A stretch of DNA of 33,280 nt, taken from assembly GCA_934352055.1 (NCBI GenBank), contig CAKRJY010000016.1:1-33280 (forward strand), in the 5' to 3' direction. Position 1 is the stretch's first letter. Each line of letters starts with the position of its first letter. Under the pieces are notes generated by a model that ran no database searches, had not been told where the DNA came from, and worked only from the letters and a program-made list of their open reading frames with translations. Position numbers and translations under genes: made by a program. Origin of the DNA: an uncultured Lachnospiraceae bacterium (GTDB lineage: Bacteria; Bacillota; Clostridia; Lachnospirales; Lachnospiraceae). Of this stretch, positions 1-7,005 are shown in pieces.

Positions 1-276
1 TTTGGTAAATCGTTGGTAAAAATCTACTGTAACATCCCCAAAACACTGTAAAATCAAGTATTTTTAATCAAGGTTAGTATATTGCCGTGGCAGATGAATA
101 GTATTTTTATCATGTTCTTATATCTCCTTAAATTGTCATATTTCCTTATATTTAAAGGCTTTTTACAACTTTCATTTTTCTTGTAGTTTCTATATCTTTT
201 TATAAATTCTCATGTTTTGGCAGTCAAAAGTTGTAAAATAAGTTGTAAAACTACCTCTATTTTACAACTTTACAAC
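1..276. other. integrase-proximal end of mobile element 1
   Basis: This AT-rich non-coding stretch lies downstream of the first integrase gene and runs to the window edge. It contains the short palindrome TGCCGTGGCA at 83-92 and several copies of AGTTGTAAAA. Its layout matches 6724-7005 next to the second integrase: a GTTGGTAA/GTTGTAA pair, then TGCCGTGGCA about 80 bases later, then a TTTTATCAT stretch, then a repeat cluster at the integrase stop codon. In Tn916-type elements this position holds the element end and the integrase arm-type sites. I cannot identify the exact att core. Confidence 0.55.
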
Positions 277-278
277 TT
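161..278. repeat. putative integrase arm-site repeats (AGTTGTAAAA)
   Basis: Copies of the 10-mer AGTTGTAAAA lie at 229-238 and 241-250. Inverted copies lie at 161-170 and 260-269, with a partial inverted copy at 269-278 running into the integrase stop codon. The two direct and two inverted copies form an interrupted palindrome at 229-278. Tn916 Int uses its N-terminal domain to bind short repeats near the element ends. Assigning that role here rests on position and pattern only. Confidence 0.5.
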
Positions 279-1473
279 ACCGATTGCAGACTTCTTTCAT
301 TTCTTTTTGAATATCATCAAAGTCCAAGTGCGTGTATGTATTCAGCGTGACACCTATATCTGAATGTCCCATAATCTTCTGCAATGTTTTAGGGTTCATT
401 CCCGACTTTGCCATATTAGAACAAAAAGTATGTCGGCAAACATGAGGTGTGATTTTAGGTAATTCTTGTTTATATATTTTATTATACTTCTCGCAAATAT
501 GCTGAAAATATTTTTCCCAATGCAAAGCAACCATCGGCATATCATTTTTATCTAAATACAGAAAACCGCTTTTACCGTCTATCACAGGTTCTGATTTTAA
601 TTTTTTACGATTTTGAATAATCTTATGAAAACACGCTTTTACCTCATCAGTCATAGGCACAAGCCTTGTACCGCTGTCTGTCTTTGTGTCCTCAATGATA
701 TATTCCATGTTTCGCTTACGTTGCAACTGATGGTTGACATTGATAACACCTTTTTCTAAATCAATATCAGAAATCGTCAGTCCAACAAATTCAGAAATGC
801 GAAGCCCTGTCTTAAATAGAATGTAAATCCCCTCATAATACTTACTAAAATGCTTATCCTGCTTCACAAACTCAAGAAAAGCTCTCTCCTGCTTTCTTGT
901 AATGGCTTCTCTTGTTACGCTATCATTAACAACCACTGTTGCAAGCTGAAACTCAAAAGGGTTCTTTCGTATCAAATCATCATCAACAGCCATTTGAAAT
1001 GCTGGTCTTACAACACCACGGATAGAGTGAATACTGCTATATCCTCTACCGTCTGCCTGTAATTTAATGAGCCAGCCTTTTGCGTCTGATAGTTTTACCT
1101 TGTCAATTCGTTTCTTTCCAAAGGCTTCTTTGGCAATGATATTGATAACAAATTTATAGTTTGCTTCTGTATTATGCCTTACGCCTGTTTTCTGTGAAAT
1201 ATATTTTTTCACAAGTTCCAAGACTGTCATATCTCCACCCGAAGAAACAATATCGTCTTCTAAATCTTTGTGTATCTGCTTCTCTTTATCCCGTAAAGGA
1301 ATATCGTCTTTTGCTCCCTGTGGAACGGTATCAGTTTTTACCAGTTTCCAACTATACACATATTTCACATTCCCAGCATTATCTACATACTTATACATAT
1401 ATCTTCCGTCTTTACGTTGACTCTCTCCATTGCGTAAAACACGGTTTTTATTGTCCCGTCTTTTCTCGCTCAT
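277..1473 (-). CDS. int: Tn916-family tyrosine integrase
   Basis: This 398-aa tyrosine recombinase is close to the length of Tn916 Int (405 aa). It would catalyse excision and integration of element 1. The N-terminus (SEKRRDNKNRVLRNGESQRKDG) matches the arm-binding domain of Tn916 Int, the core-binding SAM-like domain lies near residues 80-180, and the catalytic domain near 190-390. The expected active-site residues are present: Arg225 (TGLRISE), Lys264 (DTKTDSG), His344 and Arg347 (HVCRHTF), His370 (GHSD) and the nucleophile Tyr380 (NTYTH). It appears intact. It sits downstream of xis on the same strand, the usual Tn916 xis-int order, with repeats abutting its stop codon. Confidence 0.93.
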   Translation of the reverse strand: MSEKRRDNKNRVLRNGESQRKDGRYMYKYVDNAGNVKYVYSWKLVKTDTVPQGAKDDIPLRDKEKQIHKDLEDDIVSSGGDMTVLELVKKYISQKTGVRHNTEANYKFVINIIAKEAFGKKRIDKVKLSDAKGWLIKLQADGRGYSSIHSIRGVVRPAFQMAVDDDLIRKNPFEFQLATVVVNDSVTREAITRKQERAFLEFVKQDKHFSKYYEGIYILFKTGLRISEFVGLTISDIDLEKGVINVNHQLQRKRNMEYIIEDTKTDSGTRLVPMTDEVKACFHKIIQNRKKLKSEPVIDGKSGFLYLDKNDMPMVALHWEKYFQHICEKYNKIYKQELPKITPHVCRHTFCSNMAKSGMNPKTLQKIMGHSDIGVTLNTYTHLDFDDIQKEMKEVCNR

Positions 1474-1548
1474 TTTCGCCCCTTTCCACTTCTGAAAGAG
1501 TCCCGATATGACTTGTTTTCATCATAACATATGCCAGCTCCTTTTTCA

Positions 1549-1755
1549 CTAGATTGCGTCCAATTTATCAATGACCTGTTCAAACTGTCGGCGTTTAATC
1601 TGTATGCGATTACCATTCATAATAAGCCAGCCAGCGTCCTTGTTTTCCTCTGCTAATCGTCTTAACTTATTTTCTCCGATACGGAAATATTTTGACGCTT
1701 CTTCAATGGTAAGCGTGTATTTTTCCCATACAGGAATATCCCGTGCATTACTCAT
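1549..1755 (-). CDS. xis: Tn916-family excisionase
   Basis: This 68-aa winged-helix excisionase is near-identical in pattern to Tn916 Xis: WEKYTLTIEEASKYFRIGENKL, then LAEENK, then LIMNGNRIQIKR. It would bend the element ends and direct the integrase towards excision. The ATG at 1755 is preceded by a GAGGGGG ribosome-binding site. It overlaps the stop of the replication initiator gene by 8 nt, which suggests translational coupling. It lies 75 bp upstream of int. Confidence 0.93.
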   Translation of the reverse strand: MSNARDIPVWEKYTLTIEEASKYFRIGENKLRRLAEENKDAGWLIMNGNRIQIKRRQFEQVIDKLDAI

Positions 1756-2890
1756 AAAACACCCCCTCGTTTTCGATTACGTCTGCTATACCCGTACACA
1801 TCTGCTTCACAAGCATTTCCTGCTTTTCAGAGAGGTGAGTACATTCATCAATCGTTTTCATGTATTCTGAGCCTGTCAGTCTGTCGATTTCCTCTATCAT
1901 CACAATGGACAACATGACCTGTCTTTCCAACCATTGCAGAGTACGTTCCATGTTGACAGGTATGGGATTCATTTCAAAAGGTAAACTATCATGGGAAATA
2001 AATATCTCCCACAACGGATAGTCAGGAAATTCTACGAAATCGGTAATGAGATAAAACACCAACCCATGAGGGTTATAGGTCAATAACAGTTCCTCAACTG
2101 CCTGTACCGCCTTTTTGTCACGCAGACGAATTTCAAAACGATTGATGATATCCGTACATTTCTTTTTCGTTGCCTGTTCCTTTTGCTTTTCATACAAGCA
2201 GAAATATTTCGTGCTTGCCTTTGAACCGATATAAAGTGTGCTTGCTAAATCACATTTTTTTCTGCTTAGTTTACCGCCTTGCACATTTTCATAGTTTTTA
2301 CACCGACATTCCGCACCACCACTTTTATATTTTTCAGACAAGACGGGAATATCCAGCAGACCGCACATATCGTTGATTGCCAAATCAAAACGTCGGATAA
2401 CACCACCACAGTCAAGACAACGGTTTAAGAATGAATACCAATCCCTGCTCTGTGCCTGTAAGACATATTCCATGTTGCGTGAGCCTGCTCCTTTTAATTC
2501 CAAGAATACGCCCACGTGTTCATCATCAGAAGCCATGACCTTGATTTCCCCGTAAGCGTAATGCTCCTTATAGCCATAATACCCATAGTCATAGTGGATA
2601 AAATAGTCTGCTTTTATTCCAAGCACCTTTCGGATAATTTCCAATGCGTCAGTCGTTGGAAAGCGGACAGACAGATAATCAATAAGCAGATAAAAAGGCT
2701 TATCACAGACATAGTAATTCAGACAACGCAGAATAATATTTTGTGTTTCCTTGCTGGCGTTGGCTTTTCCATTCTCAAAGCGATTGATACTATACCTTGA
2801 TACATGGGTAAGACTTGCTAGTTCTCTTTGTGAAAGACCGCTGGCAAGACGTTTGTTCTTCATTTCAAGTGCAAATTCCAAATTGTCCAT
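1748..2890 (-). CDS. replication initiation factor with N-terminal XRE HTH
   Basis: This protein of about 380 aa has an XRE-type helix-turn-helix in its first 60 residues (LASGLSQRELASLTHVSRYS). The replication-initiation-factor (Rep_trans-like) domain follows, with features such as FYLLIDYLSVRF, RFDLAINDMCG and IINRFEIRLRDKK. This family includes rolling-circle replication initiators and the Orf20-type relaxases of Tn916-like elements, so nicking at an element origin is the likely role. The reading frame is open to 2959, but a perfect GGAGG at 2897-2901 sits six bases before the ATG at 2890, so I start there. An origin-like inverted repeat lies about 200 bp upstream. It is co-directional with xis and int. 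Confidence 0.85.
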   Translation of the reverse strand: MDNLEFALEMKNKRLASGLSQRELASLTHVSRYSINRFENGKANASKETQNIILRCLNYYVCDKPFYLLIDYLSVRFPTTDALEIIRKVLGIKADYFIHYDYGYYGYKEHYAYGEIKVMASDDEHVGVFLELKGAGSRNMEYVLQAQSRDWYSFLNRCLDCGGVIRRFDLAINDMCGLLDIPVLSEKYKSGGAECRCKNYENVQGGKLSRKKCDLASTLYIGSKASTKYFCLYEKQKEQATKKKCTDIINRFEIRLRDKKAVQAVEELLLTYNPHGLVFYLITDFVEFPDYPLWEIFISHDSLPFEMNPIPVNMERTLQWLERQVMLSIVMIEEIDRLTGSEYMKTIDECTHLSEKQEMLVKQMCTGIADVIENEGVFYE

Positions 2891-3032
2891 TGTATTCCTC
2901 CAATCCCACAATAGCCTTGAAATACCTGTAAACTGCCCTTCAAAAAGTGTGATATGCACTATCTTCTTAAAACTCCTTATTATTCCGTACAGCTTTGGGG
3001 TTGTATGGTTTTGACTTGTCTTTTGTAAAATA

Positions 3033-3060
3033 GTGCCCCCCTGTTAGATAACGGGGGCAC
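3033..3060. other. GC-rich hairpin, possible attenuator upstream of rep
   Basis: The arms GTGCCCCC (3033-3040) and GGGGGCAC (3053-3060) are perfectly complementary around a 12-nt loop. Read on the minus strand the stem is followed by a weak T-rich run (TATTTTAC). It lies between the origin-like repeat and the initiator start at 2890. It could be an attenuator in the rep leader or part of the origin structure. Confidence 0.5.
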
Positions 3061-3083
3061 AGATAAGGCTTGCAAGCTCACCA

Positions 3084-3173
3084 GCAGACAAAGCATTTCT
3101 TCCCCTTGACACAAATTGTCATGGCGGTAAGCCTAAAAGGCTTCCGCCACCGTGTCAGAAATACTTTGTCAGC
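3084..3173. repeat. large imperfect inverted repeat, candidate rep/nick origin
   Basis: Nested dyads share a centre near 3136. The outer arms are 3084-3100 and 3157-3173 (17 bases, two mismatches). The middle arms are TGACAC (3107-3112) and GTGTCA (3152-3157). The inner stem is GGCGGTAAGCC/GGCTTCCGCC (3123-3133/3139-3148) with one bulged base. A second small palindrome, TGACA/TGTCA, lies at 3107-3121. Nested, extrudable hairpins beside a Rep_trans gene are typical of rolling-circle double-strand origins and related oriT sites. The function is inferred from position and structure. Confidence 0.55.
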
Positions 3174-3347
3174 AAGTTCTGTTTTTGCCATTTCTAACGA
3201 GTTCCATTTCAACCAATATTCACATCTACGGGTTTAATTAGATATATATTTCTTTTTGAATGTTTTTGTATTTCATCCTATTGTGCTTATTTATTTGCAA
3301 GAACATAGTAATTCTTATATGCTTATTTGTCAATATCTTTTTTTATC

Positions 3348-3376
3348 TTTACAAATTATATTAAGCATGATAGACT
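3348..3376 (+). promoter_or_regulatory. sigma-A-type promoter for the XRE regulator
   Basis: A -35 box TTTACA at 3348-3353 and a -10 box TAGACT at 3371-3376 are separated by exactly 17 bases. The predicted start lies about 35 bases before the ATG at 3417. The 200 bases upstream are very AT-rich, and I see no gene in them. Confidence 0.5.
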
Positions 3377-3416
3377 TACAGCAATGAAGATATAACGAGA
3401 TATGGAGGGTTATGCA

Positions 3417-4037
3417 ATGAAAATAAGCCATTTAGGAAATAATATACAAACCATAAGAAAATTTAGAGGAATGAAACAACAGGAGCTTGCGGACAAAATC
3501 GGTATCAATATGCAGAGCCTTTCCAAGATTGAAAGAGGATTAAATTATCCTGCTTATGAAACACTGGAAAAGATAATGGAAGTGTTAGACGTAACCCCAA
3601 ATGAATTGTTGTCGGGAGAATGGAAGTATGTCAATCAATCGGAAAAAGAAGTCTGTAAGTTTTTAAAATCCGAAGAACGTCTAAATACAGAATTGAAGCA
3701 TGGACACTATGATAACTTCTTTGACAGCGAGGAAGAATGGCAGGAATATGAAGTAAAAAAGCTACGGGAATATATTACCGACTACATTAACCGAAAGGAC
3801 ATCGAAGCGTCTGATCTTTATCCCATCAAAGAATTTATTCAACATTTGAAATTTCAAAAATTGTTAAATCGCTATGATGATTTATACAGTATGGATATGT
3901 TTGGAGAAAGCATAGAGGGACATAAGTATAAGACACCTTATCAAGCCGTGAAAATGATAAATCCAAACTCAAAAGAGGATATGGAACTGTTGTCAAAATT
4001 ACCATGGGTAACAGGTAAATTTGATGATGACAAGTAA
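3417..4037 (+). CDS. XRE-family transcriptional regulator (Tn916 Orf9-like position)
   Basis: This regulator of about 206 aa has a clear XRE helix-turn-helix at residues 5-60 (GNNIQTIRKFRGMKQQELA, then IERGLNYPAYETL). The C-terminal half is acidic and charged and I do not recognise it. The frame opens at 3402, but GGAGGG at 3404-3409 is spaced correctly for the ATG at 3417. It is divergent from the rep-xis-int block, the position of the Orf9-type repressor in Tn916-like elements, so control of element genes is the likely role. A strong terminator follows. It is longer than Tn916 Orf9, so orthology is not claimed. Confidence 0.8.
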   Translation: MKISHLGNNIQTIRKFRGMKQQELADKIGINMQSLSKIERGLNYPAYETLEKIMEVLDVTPNELLSGEWKYVNQSEKEVCKFLKSEERLNTELKHGHYDNFFDSEEEWQEYEVKKLREYITDYINRKDIEASDLYPIKEFIQHLKFQKLLNRYDDLYSMDMFGESIEGHKYKTPYQAVKMINPNSKEDMELLSKLPWVTGKFDDDK

Positions 4038-4072
4038 TATTTCCCCCTCTTGCCATAAGATACAGAAAAGAA

Positions 4073-4131
4073 AAAGCCCAATCAAGAGTGCAAAGCACCA
4101 CCTATGGTGGCAAAGCTCTTGACAGGGCTTT
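4073..4131 (+). terminator. rho-independent terminator after XRE gene
   Basis: Three nested stems are AAAGCCC/GGGCTTT (4073-4079/4125-4131), CAAGAG/CTCTTG (4083-4088/4116-4121) and CACCA/TGGTG (4096-4100/4105-4109). A T-rich tail follows. Confidence 0.8.
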
Positions 4132-4184
4132 TTATTTTCTGTGGTGAGTAATCAAGAGAACGAAAGAACAGGTATGCTTTATTC

Positions 4185-4214
4185 TTGACATTATAATGTC
4201 ATGTTTTATATGAT
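4185..4214 (+). promoter_or_regulatory. promoter with perfect operator palindrome for the WYL gene
   Basis: The -35 box TTGACA (4185-4190) and -10 box TATGAT (4209-4214) are 18 bases apart. A perfect 16-bp palindrome, TGACATTATAATGTCA, covers 4186-4201 and overlaps the -35 box. That is where a repressor would block polymerase. The WYL regulator starting at 4237 is the natural candidate to bind it. Confidence 0.65.
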
Positions 4215-4236
4215 GAATGAAAGGAAGTGAAAAACT

Positions 4237-5136
4237 ATGCAGGAAAGCAGATTATTTAAAATTGTTTATTACTTAATTGAAAAAGGAAAATCAACAGCTC
4301 CAGAATTAGCCCAAAAATTTGAAGTATCAGTAAGAACAATTTATCGAGATATTGACGTTATTAGCAGTGCAGGTATTCCTATTTATGCTACACAAGGGAA
4401 AAACGGTGGAATTATCATTGATGAAAATTTCACCTTAGACAGGTCAATACTATCATCAAAAGAAAAAGAGCAGATATTAAGTGGTTTGCAGGCATTATTT
4501 GTCGCAAATAGCAATAATACAAATGAATTATTAACAAAATTAGGAGCACTTTTCCATATGAAAACAACGAACTGGATTGAAGTTGATTTTTCGGATTGGA
4601 TACAAGGACAACCTGCACAAAACATTTTTAATGATATTAAAACTGCCATTTTGGATAAGTATATTATTTCTTTTGAATATTGTAGCAATAGAGAACACAC
4701 TGTTTTCCGTTATATACAACCTCTAAAACTCATTTTTAAAAGTAAATCGTGGTATGTGTATGGATTTTGTATGCTTAGAAAAGACTACCGACTTTTTAAG
4801 CTCACAAGAATTGAACATCTTAACATTACAGAAGAACATTTCACACCACCCGATACTATTCCTTCGGTCGAGACATCTATAAAACAAGAAAACCTTATTA
4901 CTGTAACTTTGAAGTTTGACAAGAAAATGGCATTTCGTATATATGATGAATTTCCACGGGACAGTATCATAGAACAAAATGATTTTTTATTTGTAACAAC
5001 CTTATTACCAAACAGCAATATACTTTACTCATATATTCTTTCTTTTGGCGAATATGTAGAAATCATAGAACCACAAGAAATAAGGAAGAATATTCAATCT
5101 CAACTAAAAAAAATCCAAGAAAAATATCAAACATGA
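4237..5136 (+). CDS. YafY-type HTH/WYL-domain transcriptional regulator
   Basis: This 299-aa regulator has an N-terminal HTH_11 winged helix (residues 1-60: STAPELAQKFEVSVRTIYRDI). A WYL domain follows near residues 140-215, with the WYVYGF signature in place of the founding W-Y-L triad, and then a WCX-like C-terminal dimerisation part. WYL domains bind nucleic acid or small ligands, and the family often controls stress, phage-defence or DNA-repair genes. The ATG at 4237 has a GGAAGTG site. The gene sits 59 bp upstream of a GyrI-like gene on the same strand, suggesting a two-gene unit. Its promoter carries a palindrome that suggests autoregulation. Confidence 0.88.
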   Translation: MQESRLFKIVYYLIEKGKSTAPELAQKFEVSVRTIYRDIDVISSAGIPIYATQGKNGGIIIDENFTLDRSILSSKEKEQILSGLQALFVANSNNTNELLTKLGALFHMKTTNWIEVDFSDWIQGQPAQNIFNDIKTAILDKYIISFEYCSNREHTVFRYIQPLKLIFKSKSWYVYGFCMLRKDYRLFKLTRIEHLNITEEHFTPPDTIPSVETSIKQENLITVTLKFDKKMAFRIYDEFPRDSIIEQNDFLFVTTLLPNSNILYSYILSFGEYVEIIEPQEIRKNIQSQLKKIQEKYQT

Positions 5137-5195
5137 CAGAGGTCGTCAAGTTATGTTTTGTATAATCTTCTTACCCAAGATAAGGAGAAGCAAAT

Positions 5196-5804
5196 ATGAA
5201 ACATGAATGGAAAAAACACGAAAAGGATTTATACGGAGTAAAACAATCTCCACGCATAGTAGATATTCCTATGCAACAATTTATTATGATTAAGGGAAAA
5301 GGAAACCCGAACGACAAAGAATTTTCAGATAAAGTATCCGCTTTATATTCATTGGCTTATGGCATCAAAATGATGTATAAAAATACTAATTCTACCAATG
5401 AAATTAGCGATTATACAGTATATCCATTAGAGGCAATTTGGAACGATATAGGCGATACCCAGCAGTTAGATAAGAACCAGTTAGAATACACAATTATGAT
5501 ACGTCAGCCCGATGTTATTACAAAAGACATCGTTTTCAACGCATTAGAACGATTGAAAATCAAAAAGCCAAACAGTCTATATGAACAAATATTTTTCGAC
5601 ACAATGCAGGACGCAAAAAGTATAGAAGTTCTACATATAGGTGCATATGACGACGAACCTATATCTTTTCAAAAGATGAATCTACTTGCTGGAGAAAATG
5701 GTTTGGTTCGTTCTACCAATTACCATAGGGAAATTTACTTGAATAATGCTAATCGTGTTCTTAAAAGTAAGTTAAAAACAATTTTGCGTTATTGTGTCGA
5801 GTAA
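5196..5804 (+). CDS. GyrI-like small-molecule-binding domain protein
   Basis: This 202-aa protein resembles the stand-alone GyrI-like (SOUL/AraC-effector) proteins of Firmicutes. It begins HEWKKHEKDLYGVKQSPRIVDIP, with FIMIKGKGNPND and the typical YPLEAIWN and LEYTIMIRQPD segments. These domains bind hydrophobic or cationic small molecules and are often encoded beside their regulator. There is no DNA-binding domain in this copy. The ATG is preceded by AAGGAG. The 59-bp spacing to the WYL gene suggests co-transcription, with the terminator at 5868-5902 ending the unit. The ligand cannot be told from sequence. Confidence 0.82.
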   Translation: MKHEWKKHEKDLYGVKQSPRIVDIPMQQFIMIKGKGNPNDKEFSDKVSALYSLAYGIKMMYKNTNSTNEISDYTVYPLEAIWNDIGDTQQLDKNQLEYTIMIRQPDVITKDIVFNALERLKIKKPNSLYEQIFFDTMQDAKSIEVLHIGAYDDEPISFQKMNLLAGENGLVRSTNYHREIYLNNANRVLKSKLKTILRYCVE

Positions 5805-5867
5805 CAACAAATATATAAATAAATCAAAGCGTCTTTCTTGAAAAAAGAATATTTTTGTCATGTCAAT

Positions 5868-5902
5868 GCTCGTACAATATGTTATTTTGTATGGGCTTTT
5901 TT
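5868..5902 (+). terminator. rho-independent terminator after GyrI-like gene
   Basis: A 10-bp stem with two G-U pairs is formed by GCTCGTACAA (5868-5877) and TTGTATGGGC (5887-5896), followed by six T residues. Confidence 0.65.
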
Positions 5903-5981
5903 AATACTCACTTTTTCGTATTTCTAAAAGATATAGGCAGTATTTCTGTTTATATCTTTCAGCATATGCGGAGATAAGATT

Positions 5982-6401
5982 ATGAACACATCTTCTTTCG
6001 AGCATATCGTTAGAATACAGTTTAATGCTTTGATGATGACTGTTATCAAATGCACAGTAAAAAGCAGAAACAGACAGTTCGCAAGACGTTCCAAGCATGA
6101 AATTTTATTCTGTGAATTATCAGATACGAAAAATCTTGAATGTGGAACTACTGATAAATATTCTTGTGATTACATTTCTTTTGAAGTCCTGAATTTCACA
6201 ATGCAAATATCAAATGAGAAACTGGCTGTTGCTTTATATAAATTATCGAGTAAAGAGCGTGATGTAATTTTATTACACTATTTTCAAAACATAAGCGATC
6301 AAGAAATCGCAGAATTATATCATGTATCACGTTCTGCTGTTTATCGCAGAAGAAGTAACGGATTGAAGAAATTAAAGGTACTATTGAAAAAAAGGAATTG
6401 A
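5982..6401 (+). CDS. sigma-70-like regulator (Tn916 Orf7-like)
   Basis: This 139-aa protein has a C-terminal sigma-70 region 4 (residues 85-135: LSSKERDVILLHYFQNISDQ, then VSRSAVYRRRSNGLKKLK). It lacks a full region 2, as in the short sigma-like Orf7 of Tn916-type elements. There, Orf7 and Orf8 drive transcription of the recombination and transfer genes. A GGAG eight bases before the ATG supports the start. Three bases separate it from the next gene. Unlike Tn916, it points away from xis and int of element 1. Confidence 0.82.
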   Translation: MNTSSFEHIVRIQFNALMMTVIKCTVKSRNRQFARRSKHEILFCELSDTKNLECGTTDKYSCDYISFEVLNFTMQISNEKLAVALYKLSSKERDVILLHYFQNISDQEIAELYHVSRSAVYRRRSNGLKKLKVLLKKRN

Positions 6402-6404
6402 CCA

Positions 6405-6644
6405 ATGAGAAAAGAATATGGCTATCCCACACTAGAAAAAATATATAAAGCGTCTGCCGGAAACGAAACTGCCATAAGAGAGATTTTAAAGTTTTATGAC
6501 GCTTATATCTGTAAATTATGCTTGCGTCCATTTTACCACTCTGAAAGTGGTAAAATCACTATGCAGGTTGATGAAGAATTAAAAGGTCAAATTCATACAG
6601 AAATGATAAAAGCAATCTTGAAATTTGAAATCAGAGTGAAGTAA
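6405..6644 (+). CDS. HTH_16-type conjugative-transposon regulator (Tn916 Orf8-like)
   Basis: This 79-aa protein (YPTLEKIYKASAGNETAIRE, then FYDAYICKLCLRPF, then DEELKGQIHTEMIKAILKFEI) matches the small helix-turn-helix family encoded directly after the sigma-like Orf7 in Tn916-like elements. It probably works with the upstream protein in transcription control. It starts three bases after that gene's stop, so translation is likely coupled. A terminator hairpin follows. Confidence 0.82.
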   Translation: MRKEYGYPTLEKIYKASAGNETAIREILKFYDAYICKLCLRPFYHSESGKITMQVDEELKGQIHTEMIKAILKFEIRVK

Positions 6645-6662
6645 TCATATTACATGAATGAA

Positions 6663-6703
6663 AAATGGGAGATACACAGATGTTGTGCGTCTCCCATTTA
6701 GTC
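6663..6703 (+). terminator. hairpin terminator after Orf8-like gene
   Basis: AAATGGGAGA (6663-6672) pairs perfectly with TCTCCCATTT (6690-6699). The inner ACACA/TGTG bases extend the stem. The A/T flanks would let it work on either strand. Confidence 0.7.
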
Positions 6704-6723
6704 ATATCGGAACACTTTTCAAA

Positions 6724-7005
6724 AGTTGTAAAATCGTTGTAATGTGCTCTCCTATTGTGAGGAAAACCGCATAAAATAAGGAGATTTAGGCAAAAGAGAA
6801 ACTCCTGCCGTGGCAAATAAAAAGCACTTTTATCATAATCTCTATATTCCTCCATAAGCCTCGAAAACGCTGATATTACGGGCTTTTTCGGACTTTCGGT
6901 TTTTCTTCAATTTTTCATAAGTCTCTATAAATCTATGTAACTACACCACCAAGTGGTGTAGTAAATGGTGTAGTAACCTTAGGCTGCTGCCACCATACTT
7001 GCTGT
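6724..7005. other. integrase-proximal end of mobile element 2
   Basis: This non-coding stretch lies between the Orf8-like gene and the second integrase. It holds one exact AGTTGTAAAA (6724-6733) and a partial copy (GTTGTAA, 6736-6742). TGCCGTGGCA at 6806-6815 is followed by TTTTATCAT. The order and spacing parallel 1-276 next to the first integrase, so this is the matching end of a related element. No gene is visible. The exact att core is not identifiable. Confidence 0.55.
6940..6976. repeat. inverted and direct repeats at integrase-2 end
   Basis: ACTACACCAC (6940-6949) and GTGGTGTAGT (6953-6962) form a perfect 10-bp inverted repeat around CAA. TGGTGTAGTAA at 6954-6964 is repeated directly at 6966-6976. 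The position and head-to-head arrangement match the AGTTGTAAAA cluster at the first integrase but the sequence differs, as expected if each integrase has its own arm sites. Confidence 0.5.

Noticed and set aside
6940..6976. Possible short CRISPR-like array
   Set aside because: There are only three copies of about 10 bases, partly inverted and without spacers of constant length. No cas gene is present in the window.
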